This document shows, one piece after another, positions 27,615 to 36,047 of a stretch of DNA of 64,000 nt (position 1 is the stretch's first letter; each line of letters begins with the position of its first letter). Under the pieces are notes generated by a model, which saw only the letters and a program-made list of their open reading frames with translations, searched no databases and was not told the origin of the DNA. This stretch comes from Phyllobacterium sp. YR531. GTDB taxonomy: Bacteria; Pseudomonadota; Alphaproteobacteria; Rhizobiales; Rhizobiaceae. Position numbers and translations under genes: made by a program. The stretch covers positions 248,001 to 312,000 of the forward strand of contig NZ_AKIZ01000022.1 of assembly GCF_000282595.1 (NCBI RefSeq). The letters run 5' to 3'.

Positions 27615-28520
27615 ATGAGTGCAAGGCACGCATCCCAGTTCTGGACCATGGCCCGCCGCGATAGCCTGGCCGGTTATCTGTTCATTGCGCCGCAACTTAT
27701 CGGTATCATTGCATTTGTGCTTTTGCCGCTCTGCCTCGTCTTTTGGTATTCGCTGCATGAGTGGAATGTGCTCGCCAATACCTTCACCTATACCGGGGCA
27801 CAAAATTACCGGATGCTGCTTGAAGACTCGTCGCTTCCATCGGTTTTGGGGGCGACAGCACTCTTCTCATTCGGTCTGGTTGTTCTCAACATGAGTCTGG
27901 CGCTTCTTCTGGCGGTGCTTCTCAACCAGAAACTCAGAGGTATCGCTGTATTCCGGACCCTGTTCTTTTCTCCAGTGGTCGTTTCTTTGGTGGCCTGGAC
28001 CATTGTCTGGGGGTTTCTGCTCCAGAAGAACGGTGGCATTAATGGCATGCTGCTGACAGTCGGCATAGAGGGGCCTAACTGGTTGCGGGAGCCTGTCACG
28101 GCGATGATTTCGGTGATTGTGGTTCAGGTTTTCAAAAATGTTGGGCTCAATATGATCCTGTTTCTTGCGGCGTTGCAGGGTGTTCCGAACGAGCTTTACG
28201 AAGCTGCCCGCATCGATGGTGCATCTTCCTTCAAGCAGTTCCGCCGCATTATGCTGCCCATGATCAGTCCAACTATCCTGCTGACCTCCATCATAACGAT
28301 TGTTGGTTCCTTGCAGGTATTTGCTCAGATCGCCGTGCTCACCCAAGGTGGGCCGGGTGTTTCGACGACCGTGCTAGTCTATTATCTTTACCAGCAGGCG
28401 TTCCAGTTTCACTTTTTCGGTTATGGTTCCACCTTGTCGATCATGCTTTTCGTGATCGTCGCGGTCCTGACTTTTGCCCAATGGCAATTGCGCAAAAGGA
28501 TGGTTTTCTATGAAAGCTGA
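27615..28520 (+). CDS. CUT1 sugar ABC transporter permease (MalF/UgpA-like)
   Basis: A 301-residue inner-membrane protein with six predicted membrane segments. The EAA loop is visible as ELYEAARIDGASSFKQFRRIMLPMISP, which contacts the ATPase. ATG 27615 is chosen, nine bases after the binding-protein stop; a longer frame from 27531 would overlap that gene. It overlaps the second permease by 11 bases. Confidence 0.91.
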   Translation: MSARHASQFWTMARRDSLAGYLFIAPQLIGIIAFVLLPLCLVFWYSLHEWNVLANTFTYTGAQNYRMLLEDSSLPSVLGATALFSFGLVVLNMSLALLLAVLLNQKLRGIAVFRTLFFSPVVVSLVAWTIVWGFLLQKNGGINGMLLTVGIEGPNWLREPVTAMISVIVVQVFKNVGLNMILFLAALQGVPNELYEAARIDGASSFKQFRRIMLPMISPTILLTSIITIVGSLQVFAQIAVLTQGGPGVSTTVLVYYLYQQAFQFHFFGYGSTLSIMLFVIVAVLTFAQWQLRKRMVFYES

Positions 28521-29352
28521 ATTGTCCCCGCGCGCTAAGGTCATGGTCTATGGAGCGATGTGCGTGCTCCTCATTCCCTTTGTTTTCCCGACATGGTGGA
28601 TGGTGACATCCTCATTCAAACCCGTGAGCGAGATTTTCGCTTTTCCGCCGCGGCTGATACCGGATTCCTGGGATTTCACCACCTATGGCCAAGTGTTCAC
28701 TCTGCAACCATTTGCAAAGCAATACTGGAATTCGGCCTATATTGCTGCGATTGTGACCGTTGGCACAATGGGCATATCTTCGATGGCCGGTTATGCGTTT
28801 GCCCGCATCCGTTTTCCCTTTGCCAATGCCATTTTCATGGTCGTGCTTTTGGGCCTGCTGATACCGTCAGAAGTCACCATCGTTCCCCTGTTCCAGCTGT
28901 TCCTGAAACTCGGAATGGTCAACACACACTGGCCTTTGATCCTTGTTCCGATATTTGGAGCGCCCAGCGTGTTCGCAACGTTTGTCATGCGCCAGTTTTT
29001 CATTTCACTTCCGGCTGAACTGGAAGAAGCAGCCCGCGTGGATGGTCTCAGTCGGTTCAAGATTTTTACAAAGATCGCCTTACCGCTGTCTCGTCCCGCG
29101 CTTGCATCAGTTGCCATATTCACATTCCTGCACAGCTGGAATCTCTATCTTGAGCCGATAGTATTCCTGTCCAGCGCAGACAAATTCACACTGCCGCAGG
29201 CGCTTACGCAGTTTACCGATGCCTATGGCGGGCCCATGTGGAACATCCAACTGGCTGCCGCAACGCTGACTGCATTGCCGGTGCTCATTGTTTTCATCAT
29301 AGCGCAGAAGCATTTCGTTGAAGGCCTGGCGCATACCGGCCTCAAGGGCTGA
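28510..29352 (+). CDS. CUT1 sugar ABC transporter permease (MalG/UgpE-like)
   Basis: A 280-residue inner-membrane protein with six predicted segments and the EAA loop [27 protein letters not shown]. The C-terminus ([14 protein letters not shown]) is the standard MalG-type ending. Its start overlaps the preceding permease gene, indicating coupled translation. It pairs with that permease to form the channel. Confidence 0.92.
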   Translation: MKAELSPRAKVMVYGAMCVLLIPFVFPTWWMVTSSFKPVSEIFAFPPRLIPDSWDFTTYGQVFTLQPFAKQYWNSAYIAAIVTVGTMGISSMAGYAFARIRFPFANAIFMVVLLGLLIPSEVTIVPLFQLFLKLGMVNTHWPLILVPIFGAPSVFATFVMRQFFISLPAELEEAARVDGLSRFKIFTKIALPLSRPALASVAIFTFLHSWNLYLEPIVFLSSADKFTLPQALTQFTDAYGGPMWNIQLAAATLTALPVLIVFIIAQKHFVEGLAHTGLKG

Positions 29353-29369
29353 AAACGGATAGATATCTC

Positions 29370-30422
29370 ATGGCTGAAGTTACCCTCACCAATACCCGCA
29401 AATCCTACGGCAATGTCGATATCATACACGGTATTGATCTTGATATTGAGGATGGTCAGTTCGTCGTTCTGGTTGGCCCGTCCGGTTGCGGGAAATCAAC
29501 CCTTTTGCGCATGGTGGCGGGGCTGGAGACAATCTCCTCCGGCGAGGTTGCCATTGGAGGGCGTGTCGTCAATGACATCGATCCGAAAGACAGGGACATC
29601 GCGATGGTTTTCCAGAACTATGCACTGTACCCGCACATGACTGTCGCCACCAATATGGGCTTTTCGTTGGAGCACCGAGGCACCAGCAAGTCCGAAATAT
29701 CGGAACGGGTCAATTGGGCGGCAGGCATACTTGGCCTGACACCATTGCTTGACCGCTATCCGCGCCAGCTGTCGGGTGGACAGCGTCAGCGTGTAGCAAT
29801 GGGAAGAGCTATCGTGCGAAGCCCGCAGGTGTTCCTGTTTGATGAACCGCTGTCAAATCTCGACGCAAAGTTGCGCGTGGTCATGCGCGGCGAAATTAAA
29901 GCGCTGCACGACAAACTGAGAACCACCATGATCTACGTTACCCATGATCAGGTGGAGGCCATGACGATGGCTGATAAAATCGTGGTTTTGAACGCCGGTC
30001 GGATAGAACAATCAGGCACGCCTTTGGAGCTATATGATCGTCCGGCAAACAGGTTCGTAGCGGGATTCATCGGCTCACCCGCAATGAACTTCATCTCCGG
30101 AAAAGTGCATGCGGATGGTCTCGCCGTTTCCGGCATCACCATACCTCTTCCGGAAAAAGCAAAAAAATATATCGGCGACGATGTGACAGTCGGGATCAGG
30201 CCCGAACACCTTACGGTTGAAGAAGGCGGCCTTGCGGCACAAGTTCTGCTGGTCGAGCCAATGGGGCATGAAACCCAGATCACCGTTCAACTCGCGGATA
30301 ATCCCATAACAGGATTGTTCCGTGAGCGGTTGGCATTGCAAGCCGGTTCCGGTGTCAAAATCGGGTTCAAAACAGAAGCGCTGCATATGTTTTCAGCGAA
30401 AGACGGTCATCGTTTGGAATGA
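29370..30422 (+). CDS. ugpC: Sugar ABC transporter ATP-binding protein (UgpC/MsmK family)
   Basis: A 350-residue ATPase. Walker A is GPSGCGKST, the signature is [16 protein letters not shown], and Walker B is [16 protein letters not shown], followed by the H-loop [11 protein letters not shown]-terminal regulatory TOBE region ([14 protein letters not shown]) is typical of MalK/UgpC-type subunits. It is the last gene of the CUT1 operon. The symbol denotes the family, not a proven glycerol-3-phosphate specificity. Confidence 0.92.
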   Translation: MAEVTLTNTRKSYGNVDIIHGIDLDIEDGQFVVLVGPSGCGKSTLLRMVAGLETISSGEVAIGGRVVNDIDPKDRDIAMVFQNYALYPHMTVATNMGFSLEHRGTSKSEISERVNWAAGILGLTPLLDRYPRQLSGGQRQRVAMGRAIVRSPQVFLFDEPLSNLDAKLRVVMRGEIKALHDKLRTTMIYVTHDQVEAMTMADKIVVLNAGRIEQSGTPLELYDRPANRFVAGFIGSPAMNFISGKVHADGLAVSGITIPLPEKAKKYIGDDVTVGIRPEHLTVEEGGLAAQVLLVEPMGHETQITVQLADNPITGLFRERLALQAGSGVKIGFKTEALHMFSAKDGHRLE

Positions 30423-30429
30423 TTGATTG

Positions 30430-30635
30430 TCGCATGAAGTAGGTACTGCCGGCCGATCTGATGGCGCACTTGCGTCAAGCCGAGAAGGCAATTGGCAGAA
30501 ACCCGAAAAACACTCGTAAAAACACGATCTGCTCAGCGCTGATGAGGTTAGCGGCCGATTCATGTAGATGAAATTTCATCCCCATATCGGGCCAAGCAAG
30601 ATGAAAGCGGCGTATATTGGTATCATGATGCATCC
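30430..30635 (-). pseudogene. Relic of an EamA/DMT-family transporter N-terminus
   Basis: On the minus strand, codons ending at TGA 30475 read GMKFHLHESAANLISAEQ followed by IVFLRVFFGFLPIAFSA. This closely resembles the first two membrane segments of EamA drug/metabolite transporters (GMNF..IK.AA then S.EQIVFLR..FGFLP). The frame stops after about 50 residues and the remaining transporter is missing. One base shift allows a few more family-like residues, which suggests decay by frameshift and deletion. It fills the gap between the ATPase gene and the AraC-type gene. I regard it as a dead fragment. Confidence 0.45.
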
Positions 30636-30748
30636 CGCAACTTGGCCGCGACCGAAAAAACTCGTAAACACGTTGCTGGATTTTCGCACTCGAACAGAAT
30701 GAGTGCGTCAAATGGATGTTATGTAAGCGACCAGTGAGAAGGGTATCC

Positions 30749-31768
30749 ATGCGCGAGCGCTGGTCAATGAAAGATGCCCGAAAGCCCTCGGATGCACCAA
30801 CGCTATCTGTTGGTTTCATTCTCGCGCGCCGCTTCACGTTAAATGCATTTGCCAATTTTATTGATGTTCTGAGGCTGGCGGCCGATGAGGGGGATCGTAG
30901 CCGCCCGATCCGCTGCGAGTGGAGTGTCCTGTCGCATTCCATGCATCCCCTTGCCTCCAGCAGCGGTGTGATGGTTGAACCCAATGAGCGACTGGGGGAC
31001 CCGGGCAAGTTTGATTACATCGCAGTCGTGGGCGGGATTATTGGCGAAATCCACAATCTTGATCCCGAATATGTACGTTATCTCCAGCGGGCTGCGGCAT
31101 TGAAAGTGCCGCTTATCGGTGTCTGTACTGGCGCATTCATTTTGCATCACGCCGGGCTGATGGATGGTTATCGCTGTTGCGTCAGCTGGTTTCACCATGC
31201 AGATTTTCTGGAGCAGTTCGATGGCCTCCAGCCTGTTTCGGACCAGATATTCATCGTTGATCGTGATCGCCTGACCTGTCCGGGTGGAGCAAGTTCTGCG
31301 CATCTGGCAGCCTTTCTTGTTGAGCGACATATTGGCAGGAAGCCAGCCACCAAGAGCTTGCGCATAATGATGATTAACGAAGCCGAGGTGGAAGAGACGC
31401 CTCAGCCAAGCCCAGTGCTTGATTTGAGCACGAACGATGTTCTTGTTCGCAAAGCATTGCTTTTGGCCCAGCAGAGCCTCGATTCACCGATCTCTGTTGA
31501 TCAGATCGCCAAGCATCTGGGTGTCACCAAGCGGCGGCTTGAAAGGCATTTCAGGCGCGCCTTGGGGAACTCGCCGCAGGCGGCTTTCATAGACATGCGA
31601 TTATCGCTGGCGAGACAGCTGATCCAGAACACCGACAAATCTTTCACAACTATCGCGATAGAATGTGGCTTCGCTGACTCTTCGCATTTCAGCAGGATGT
31701 TTCGCCGCCGTTTTGCCAGCACTCCGCGGGAATTCCGCAAATCGAACCCACGATCCGCACATCTCTAG
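30749..31768 (+). CDS. AraC family regulator with DJ-1/PfpI-like domain (GlxA family)
   Basis: A 339-residue regulator starting at ATG 30749, which follows AGAAGGG. The N-terminal glutamine amidotransferase-like domain has the nucleophile-elbow sequence LIGVCTGAFILHHAGLMDG. The C-terminal double helix-turn-helix is typical AraC (VDQIAKHLGVTKRRLERHFRRALG and IAIECGFADSSHFSRMFRRRF). Such GlxA-type proteins regulate catabolism of nitrogenous compounds such as choline, carnitine or arginine in related bacteria. No obvious target adjoins it. Confidence 0.9.
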   Translation: MRERWSMKDARKPSDAPTLSVGFILARRFTLNAFANFIDVLRLAADEGDRSRPIRCEWSVLSHSMHPLASSSGVMVEPNERLGDPGKFDYIAVVGGIIGEIHNLDPEYVRYLQRAAALKVPLIGVCTGAFILHHAGLMDGYRCCVSWFHHADFLEQFDGLQPVSDQIFIVDRDRLTCPGGASSAHLAAFLVERHIGRKPATKSLRIMMINEAEVEETPQPSPVLDLSTNDVLVRKALLLAQQSLDSPISVDQIAKHLGVTKRRLERHFRRALGNSPQAAFIDMRLSLARQLIQNTDKSFTTIAIECGFADSSHFSRMFRRRFASTPREFRKSNPRSAHL

Positions 31769-32000
31769 GCTCATTTGTGCCCTATGGGGATATCCTGCAG
31801 AGCGCGCAAATGCGGGCTGCCTTATTGGTTAATTTCCGTTAACTATAAAGTTCTTGACGCGACTCGTATATTTCAGCACCTTGGTTACGGTTTTGAGGGG
31901 TTTGCGGCAAAATAAACGTTACCAAGCTTTCGCAGTGTTAGTGCCGGCTTACAACGTTATTTCTCTGTCTGGCGTTACCCCTTTGGTTTTTATGTCGAAT

Positions 32001-32023
32001 CGGCGCATGTTGCTTGTGCGCCG
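32001..32023. promoter_or_regulatory. Hairpin in the repA leader
   Basis: CGGCGCA (32001-32007) and TGCGCCG (32017-32023) form a 7-bp GC-rich stem with a nine-base loop. It sits 33 bases upstream of repA. The 288-bp region before repA also contains two AACGTTA repeats (31915-31921 and 31953-31959). These are candidates for RepA/RepB binding or leader control; no further function can be assigned from sequence. Confidence 0.4.
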
Positions 32024-32056
32024 ACAGACAATCTAACGAGCGCACAGGATATCGAC

Positions 32057-33337
32057 TTGACTATGATGCACGCAGCACAGGCAAATCAACCGAGCACGTC
32101 TTTGGCGGCTGATGTCTCTTTGCCTGTTGCCTTGCCGGCAGACAGAGCCATTGCTGCGGATGCGGAAATGCTTTCGGCGCAGCTTCAGGCCATGCGAAAC
32201 CGGCTGTTTCCGCCTACAGCTCTAAAGACCTTGCGCAAATTCACCAGCGGCGAGGCTGCAAAGCTTATTGGCGTATCCGATGGCTATCTGCGTCAGCTTT
32301 CGATTGCAGGCGAGGGACCACAGCCGGAGACAGGTAGCGGTGGACGCAGACTTTACACACTGGCCGAGATAAACGCATTGCGCCGTCATCTGGCCGAAGC
32401 CGGTGGCGCAAAAGCGAAGACTTATCTGCCGCATCGCGATCCCTCTGCCGAAGAACACATGCAGGTTATCGCCGTAACCAATTTCAAGGGTGGCTCAGGC
32501 AAAACCACGACAAGCGCGCACCTTGCGCAGCATCTGGCAATGTCGGGTTTTCGTGTCCTTGCCGTCGATCTTGATCCGCAGGCCTCCATGTCGGCACTGT
32601 TCGGCTACCAGCCAGAGCTGGATCTGACAGGCAATGACACACTTTACGGTGCGATCCGCTATGATGGCGAACGTCGTCCTCTACGCGATATAATCTGCAA
32701 GACCTATTTTGATGGTCTTGACCTCATTCCCGGCAATCTGGAGTTACAGGAATTCGAGCATACGACGCCGCAAATGCTGGCGGACCGGCAACATGGCGCA
32801 GCGCAAACTGTTGAGCAGCAATTGTTCTTCGCCCGCGTTCAGGCCGCACTCGATACTGTGTCCGATGATTACGATGTTGTTGTCATCGATTGCCCGCCGC
32901 AGCTCGGCTTTCTGACCTTGTCGGCCCTTTGCGCCGCAACATCGGTGCTAGTGACAGTTCACCCGCAAATGCTCGATGTCGCTTCGATGAGCCAGTTTCT
33001 GTTCATGACAGCTGACCTGCTCGCGGTTGTGCGTGAGGCTGGCGGCGAACTCAATTTTGATTTCATGCGCTACCTGATTACGCGTTTTGAGCCGAATGAT
33101 GCCCCGCAGCAGCAAATTGCAGGTTTTCTCCGCTCGCTCTTTGGAGATCGGGTGCTCACCTCATCAGTGGTGAAGTCGACGGCTTTTTCTGATGCGGGGC
33201 TCACCAAGCAAACGCTTTATGAAGTATCCCGTGACAGCTTCACCCGCGCGACCTACGACCGCGCAATTGAATCGCTGACTTCCGTCAATTCCGAAATCCA
33301 GAGCCTCATATACAAGGCCTGGAAACGGCCGGTGTGA
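32057..33337 (+). CDS. repA: Plasmid partitioning protein RepA (ParA family)
   Basis: A protein of about 426 residues. An N-terminal MerR-like DNA-binding region (KFTSGEAAKLIGVSDGYLRQLSIAGEG) is followed by a ParA ATPase. The deviant Walker A is FKGGSGKTTTSAHLAQHLA, with the signature Lys at about residue 144. Next come the ILAVDLDPQASMSALFG-type motif (VLAVDLDPQASMS) and VVIDCPPQLGFLTLSAL. RepA segregates the replicon and autoregulates repABC. The start could be TTG 32057 (AGGA seven bases upstream) or ATG 32063. It overlaps repB. Confidence 0.95.
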   Translation: MTMMHAAQANQPSTSLAADVSLPVALPADRAIAADAEMLSAQLQAMRNRLFPPTALKTLRKFTSGEAAKLIGVSDGYLRQLSIAGEGPQPETGSGGRRLYTLAEINALRRHLAEAGGAKAKTYLPHRDPSAEEHMQVIAVTNFKGGSGKTTTSAHLAQHLAMSGFRVLAVDLDPQASMSALFGYQPELDLTGNDTLYGAIRYDGERRPLRDIICKTYFDGLDLIPGNLELQEFEHTTPQMLADRQHGAAQTVEQQLFFARVQAALDTVSDDYDVVVIDCPPQLGFLTLSALCAATSVLVTVHPQMLDVASMSQFLFMTADLLAVVREAGGELNFDFMRYLITRFEPNDAPQQQIAGFLRSLFGDRVLTSSVVKSTAFSDAGLTKQTLYEVSRDSFTRATYDRAIESLTSVNSEIQSLIYKAWKRPV

Positions 33338-33345
33338 GGGATGCG

Positions 33346-34416
33346 ATGATGACTGGCAATAACCGCAGGGATCAGCTCAAGGCACTGTTCGGAACCGTGG
33401 AAAGCATACCAGCGCCCGAGCCAAAACCTGCCGAACCCCAATCTGCTCCGAACATTGCAAGCGAGGCGCAGAAACCGCGCGCTGCATCGGGTGCGGTAAA
33501 GGCCATGGGGCTTTCGCTGGGTGGCATGTCCCGCGAGATTGAGGACGCTCGCCGCCTGAAGGAAAGCCTTGAAGGTGTGGAGCGTGTCGTTGAGCTTGAT
33601 CCCGGACTGGTTGAGACCTCTTTTGTAGAGGATCGTCTCAGCCATGCGGCCGGATTGGATGAGGATTTCGAAAATCTCGTTGAGAGTATCAAGCAGAATG
33701 GTCAACAGGTGCCCGTTCTTGTGCGACCGCATCCGGAAAGACCCGGTCATTATCAGACAGCTTACGGCCATCGCCGGTTACGTGCAGCACAGCGAATTGG
33801 CAAGCCAGTGCAGGCGATTGTCCGCGAGCTCAGCGATGTTCAGCTGGTTCTTGCTCAGGGCAAGGAAAATACGGAACGCCGCGACCTTTCCTTTATCGAA
33901 CGCGCATTCTTCGCGCGAAATCTGGTAGAGCGCGGCTTTGAGCGTGGACTTGTTCAGGATGCACTGTCGATCGACAAGGCAGAGATGACACGCTTCCTGC
34001 AAGTTGCGGCCGCGGTTCCTTATCCCATCGTGCGGGCGATTGGCCCCGCACCGAAGATTGGCCGGCCGCGCTGGGTCAGATTTGCCGAGCTGCTTAAATC
34101 CGGTGAAGCCCAGGCCATTGCACTGAATGAGGTAACGCTGGAACCTTTCAGCACCGCAGACAGCAATACACGCTTCAACCGCATCTTCGAAAGATTGCTC
34201 AAGCGTGTGGAGCCTGTTGCACTGCCAACGCGCAATACAATGCCTGCCGTGGATAGAAAAATCGCAGACACTGGAGCAATTGCGCGTCTGAATTCAGATG
34301 GAGCAAGGCAGGTTCTGACCTTCGCCGACCATATTTCGCAAGGGTTTGCAGCATTCGTAGCGGACGAGCTTGAAGCACTGCTCGCCCGTTACAACAGCCG
34401 GACAAGTGACAAATAG
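33346..34416 (+). CDS. repB: Plasmid partitioning protein RepB (ParB family)
   Basis: About 356 residues. The ParB N-terminal domain is visible (FENLVESIKQNGQQVPVLVRPHPERPGHYQTAYGHRRLRAAQ), followed by the helix-turn-helix region (QGKENTERRDLSFIERAFFARNL and LSIDKAEMTRFLQVA). It binds the replicon's parS sites and works with RepA. The start at ATG 33346 lies just after AGGG in the end of repA; GTG 33334 and ATG 33349 are also possible. Confidence 0.94.
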   Translation: MMTGNNRRDQLKALFGTVESIPAPEPKPAEPQSAPNIASEAQKPRAASGAVKAMGLSLGGMSREIEDARRLKESLEGVERVVELDPGLVETSFVEDRLSHAAGLDEDFENLVESIKQNGQQVPVLVRPHPERPGHYQTAYGHRRLRAAQRIGKPVQAIVRELSDVQLVLAQGKENTERRDLSFIERAFFARNLVERGFERGLVQDALSIDKAEMTRFLQVAAAVPYPIVRAIGPAPKIGRPRWVRFAELLKSGEAQAIALNEVTLEPFSTADSNTRFNRIFERLLKRVEPVALPTRNTMPAVDRKIADTGAIARLNSDGARQVLTFADHISQGFAAFVADELEALLARYNSRTSDK

Positions 34417-34425
34417 CGTGGTGAC

Positions 34426-34434
34426 TTATCCACA
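34426..34434 (+). promoter_or_regulatory. DnaA box in the repB-repC intergenic region
   Basis: TTATCCACA is a perfect match to the E. coli DnaA-box consensus, ten bases after the repB stop. A lone consensus box near repC fits replicon control, although in repABC systems the origin itself is usually inside repC. Confidence 0.5.
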
Positions 34435-34477
34435 TGATCACAAAGCCGGTTAGTGTGTGAGTAAGCGTTGAGTTAGC

Positions 34478-34494
34478 CGGTTCGTCGAGAACCG
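34478..34494. promoter_or_regulatory. Interrupted palindrome in the repB-repC region
   Basis: CGGTTC and GAACCG flank the five-base spacer GTCGA. The preceding bases AGCCGGTT also occur 30 bases upstream (34444-34451) as a direct repeat. In the mRNA this may be part of the repC leader folding that the antisense RNA controls, or it may be a partition site. Function is inferred from position only. Confidence 0.35.
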
Positions 34495-34529
34495 TTTCAA
34501 AGGACAAAAGAGAAGGAAATAACGGCAAG

Positions 34530-34577
34530 AAAAAAGGCCCCCAGAACGTTACCGCCCCGGAAGCCCTCTTCAATGTA
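34530..34577 (-). ncRNA. Antisense ctRNA (incA) of the repABC locus
   Basis: The repB-repC gap of every repABC locus encodes a small antisense RNA that represses repC. Here, on the minus strand, 34565-34536 forms a 13-bp stem (with several G-U pairs) closed by a GUAA tetraloop, and six T residues follow (34535-34530). This is a strong intrinsic terminator. A perfect -35 box TTGACA lies at 34614-34609 and a TAAAAT-type -10 region at 34590-34581, which puts the RNA start near 34575-34578. The RNA would be about 45-50 bases long. Confidence 0.72.
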
Positions 34578-34648
34578 GCAATTTTAGAGAATCACTTCCA
34601 CCCTGACTTGTCAAGAGTCGGACGCGTTCCGGCACACCTTTTCATTGC

Positions 34649-34661
34649 CTCAAATTGAGGT
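34649..34661 (+). promoter_or_regulatory. Hairpin covering the repC ribosome-binding region
   Basis: CCTCAA-A-TTGAGG is a short perfect inverted repeat ending nine bases before the repC ATG. Its 3' arm contains GAGG, part of the repC Shine-Dalgarno. In repABC systems such an element hides the repC translation start when the antisense RNA is bound. This matches that model but has not been tested here. Confidence 0.45.
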
Positions 34662-34669
34662 GAAGGAAC

Positions 34670-35977
34670 ATGACTGATCGTTTTGCAACGTCGCCATTTG
34701 GCGGGCGATCGCTGTCGCACGCCATATTTGCGGCGCAGGAAAAGACAGCAAGAGCGCGAAAAAAGCTGAATGAAACTGGTGGAGATCAACCGGAAAAATG
34801 GTCTCTATTGCGCTCGCTAACCGAGGCACGCGCAGCGTTTTTCCTATCCGACCGTACAATTGCGGTGCTGGAAGCTCTACTCAGCTTCTATCCGGATACG
34901 TTACTCGACGGTAGTGCGCCGCTTATCGTTTTCCCATCAAATGCTGAGCTATCATTGCGCACGCGGGGCATGTCGTCCGCGACAATTCGCCGGCATCTGG
35001 CGGCGTTAGTTGAAACGGGTTTGATCATTCGTCGTGATAGCCCGAATGGCAAGCGTTACGCCCGCCGGGGAGAGACCGGGGAGATTGAGCACGCGTTCGG
35101 CTTTGATCTGTCACCCTTGGCGCTGCGCGCTGATGAAATTGAAGCGCATGCCATCCAGGCGCGTGATTTAGCACGGGCCATTCACCGCGTGCGCAGCGAG
35201 ATCACTATTCATCTGCGGGATGTATCCAAAACCATTGATGCGGGCCTTAGTGAAGAGCGTGCAGGTGACTGGAGCGGATATGCGGATGAGCTAGCAGCGC
35301 TGTCGGGGCGGGTCAGCAGGCATCTGCCACTCGCTACCCTTCGGAGCAGATGTGATGCATTGTCGATCCTTCGGGTTAAGGTGGAAAAAGCATATCTGGA
35401 CACACTTTCAGACAATGAAATGAGCGGCACTGACTCCATTTTTGAGCGCCATATTCAGAATTCAAATATAGACCCCAATTTTGAAAGGGCCCAAGAAAAG
35501 GGCCAGAGGCAAAATGGCGAAACCAAACCTGCCACGACGACACCTGGTCGTACTGCAGCGATGACTAAACTTCGCCAAAGGTTGGATACGGCCCGCCGAA
35601 ATGTGAAATCTGCTGGCGCTGCCGAGGATTGGCCCAAGCTGGAAACGAAATCTATTCCCATGCCGCTTGATGCGGTTCTGGCGGCTTGCCCGCAAATTCG
35701 GGATTATACTCGAGGCGGCATTCACGATTGGAAGGATTTGATGCAAGCGGCAGGAGTAGTCCGCTCAATGCTGGGAGTTTCGCCGGATGCCTGGGAAAGG
35801 GCCCGGGATACAATGGGGGATATCAATGCGTCGATTACGATCGCTGCTATTTTGGAACGTGTTAGCGATATCCGGTCACCCGGCGGATATTTACGTGCTC
35901 TTACTGATCGTGCCGAGATTGGACAGTATTCCGTCATTCCCGTCATCAAGGCATTGAACGGGGAGGGGCGGGCTTGA
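34670..35977 (+). CDS. repC: Replication initiator RepC
   Basis: A 435-residue replication protein. The N-terminal winged-helix part is clear (SDRTIAVLEALLSFYPDTLLDGSAPLIVFPSNAELSLRTRGMS and ATIRRHLAALVETGLIIRRDSPNGKRYARR). The C-terminal domain (ACPQIRDYTRGGIHDWKDLMQAAGVVRSMLGVSPDAWERA) is also typical. RepC binds the origin inside its own gene and is rate-limiting for initiation. The ATG follows GGTGAAGGAAC. An inverted repeat lies directly after the stop. Confidence 0.94.
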   Translation: MTDRFATSPFGGRSLSHAIFAAQEKTARARKKLNETGGDQPEKWSLLRSLTEARAAFFLSDRTIAVLEALLSFYPDTLLDGSAPLIVFPSNAELSLRTRGMSSATIRRHLAALVETGLIIRRDSPNGKRYARRGETGEIEHAFGFDLSPLALRADEIEAHAIQARDLARAIHRVRSEITIHLRDVSKTIDAGLSEERAGDWSGYADELAALSGRVSRHLPLATLRSRCDALSILRVKVEKAYLDTLSDNEMSGTDSIFERHIQNSNIDPNFERAQEKGQRQNGETKPATTTPGRTAAMTKLRQRLDTARRNVKSAGAAEDWPKLETKSIPMPLDAVLAACPQIRDYTRGGIHDWKDLMQAAGVVRSMLGVSPDAWERARDTMGDINASITIAAILERVSDIRSPGGYLRALTDRAEIGQYSVIPVIKALNGEGRA

Positions 35978-35993
35978 TGTGGCTGGCTTTCGA

Positions 35994-36033
35994 ACCACGT
36001 GTGGCGGCAATGAAATCAGCAACCACACGTGGT
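35994..36033. repeat. 11-bp inverted repeat just downstream of repC
   Basis: ACCACGTGTGG (35994-36004) and CCACACGTGGT (36023-36033) are perfect inverted repeats with an 18-bp spacer, 17 bases after the repC stop. Each arm contains the palindrome CACGTG. There is no T run, so a simple terminator is less likely than a protein-binding site. Partition (parS) or incompatibility sites are known downstream of repC in related replicons, so this is a candidate parS. It also lies between convergent genes. Confidence 0.5.
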
Positions 36034-36047
36034 GATAATTCATTGAT

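Noticed and set aside
30475-31008. Long minus-strand ORF overlapping the AraC-type gene
   Set aside because: Most of it is antisense to a clear regulator gene; only its last 50 codons resemble a real (EamA) sequence and are listed as a relic.
32057-35977. repABC as evidence of a small plasmid
   Set aside because: The window carries large catabolic operons and the locus type is shared by chromids; size cannot be judged from 64 kb.
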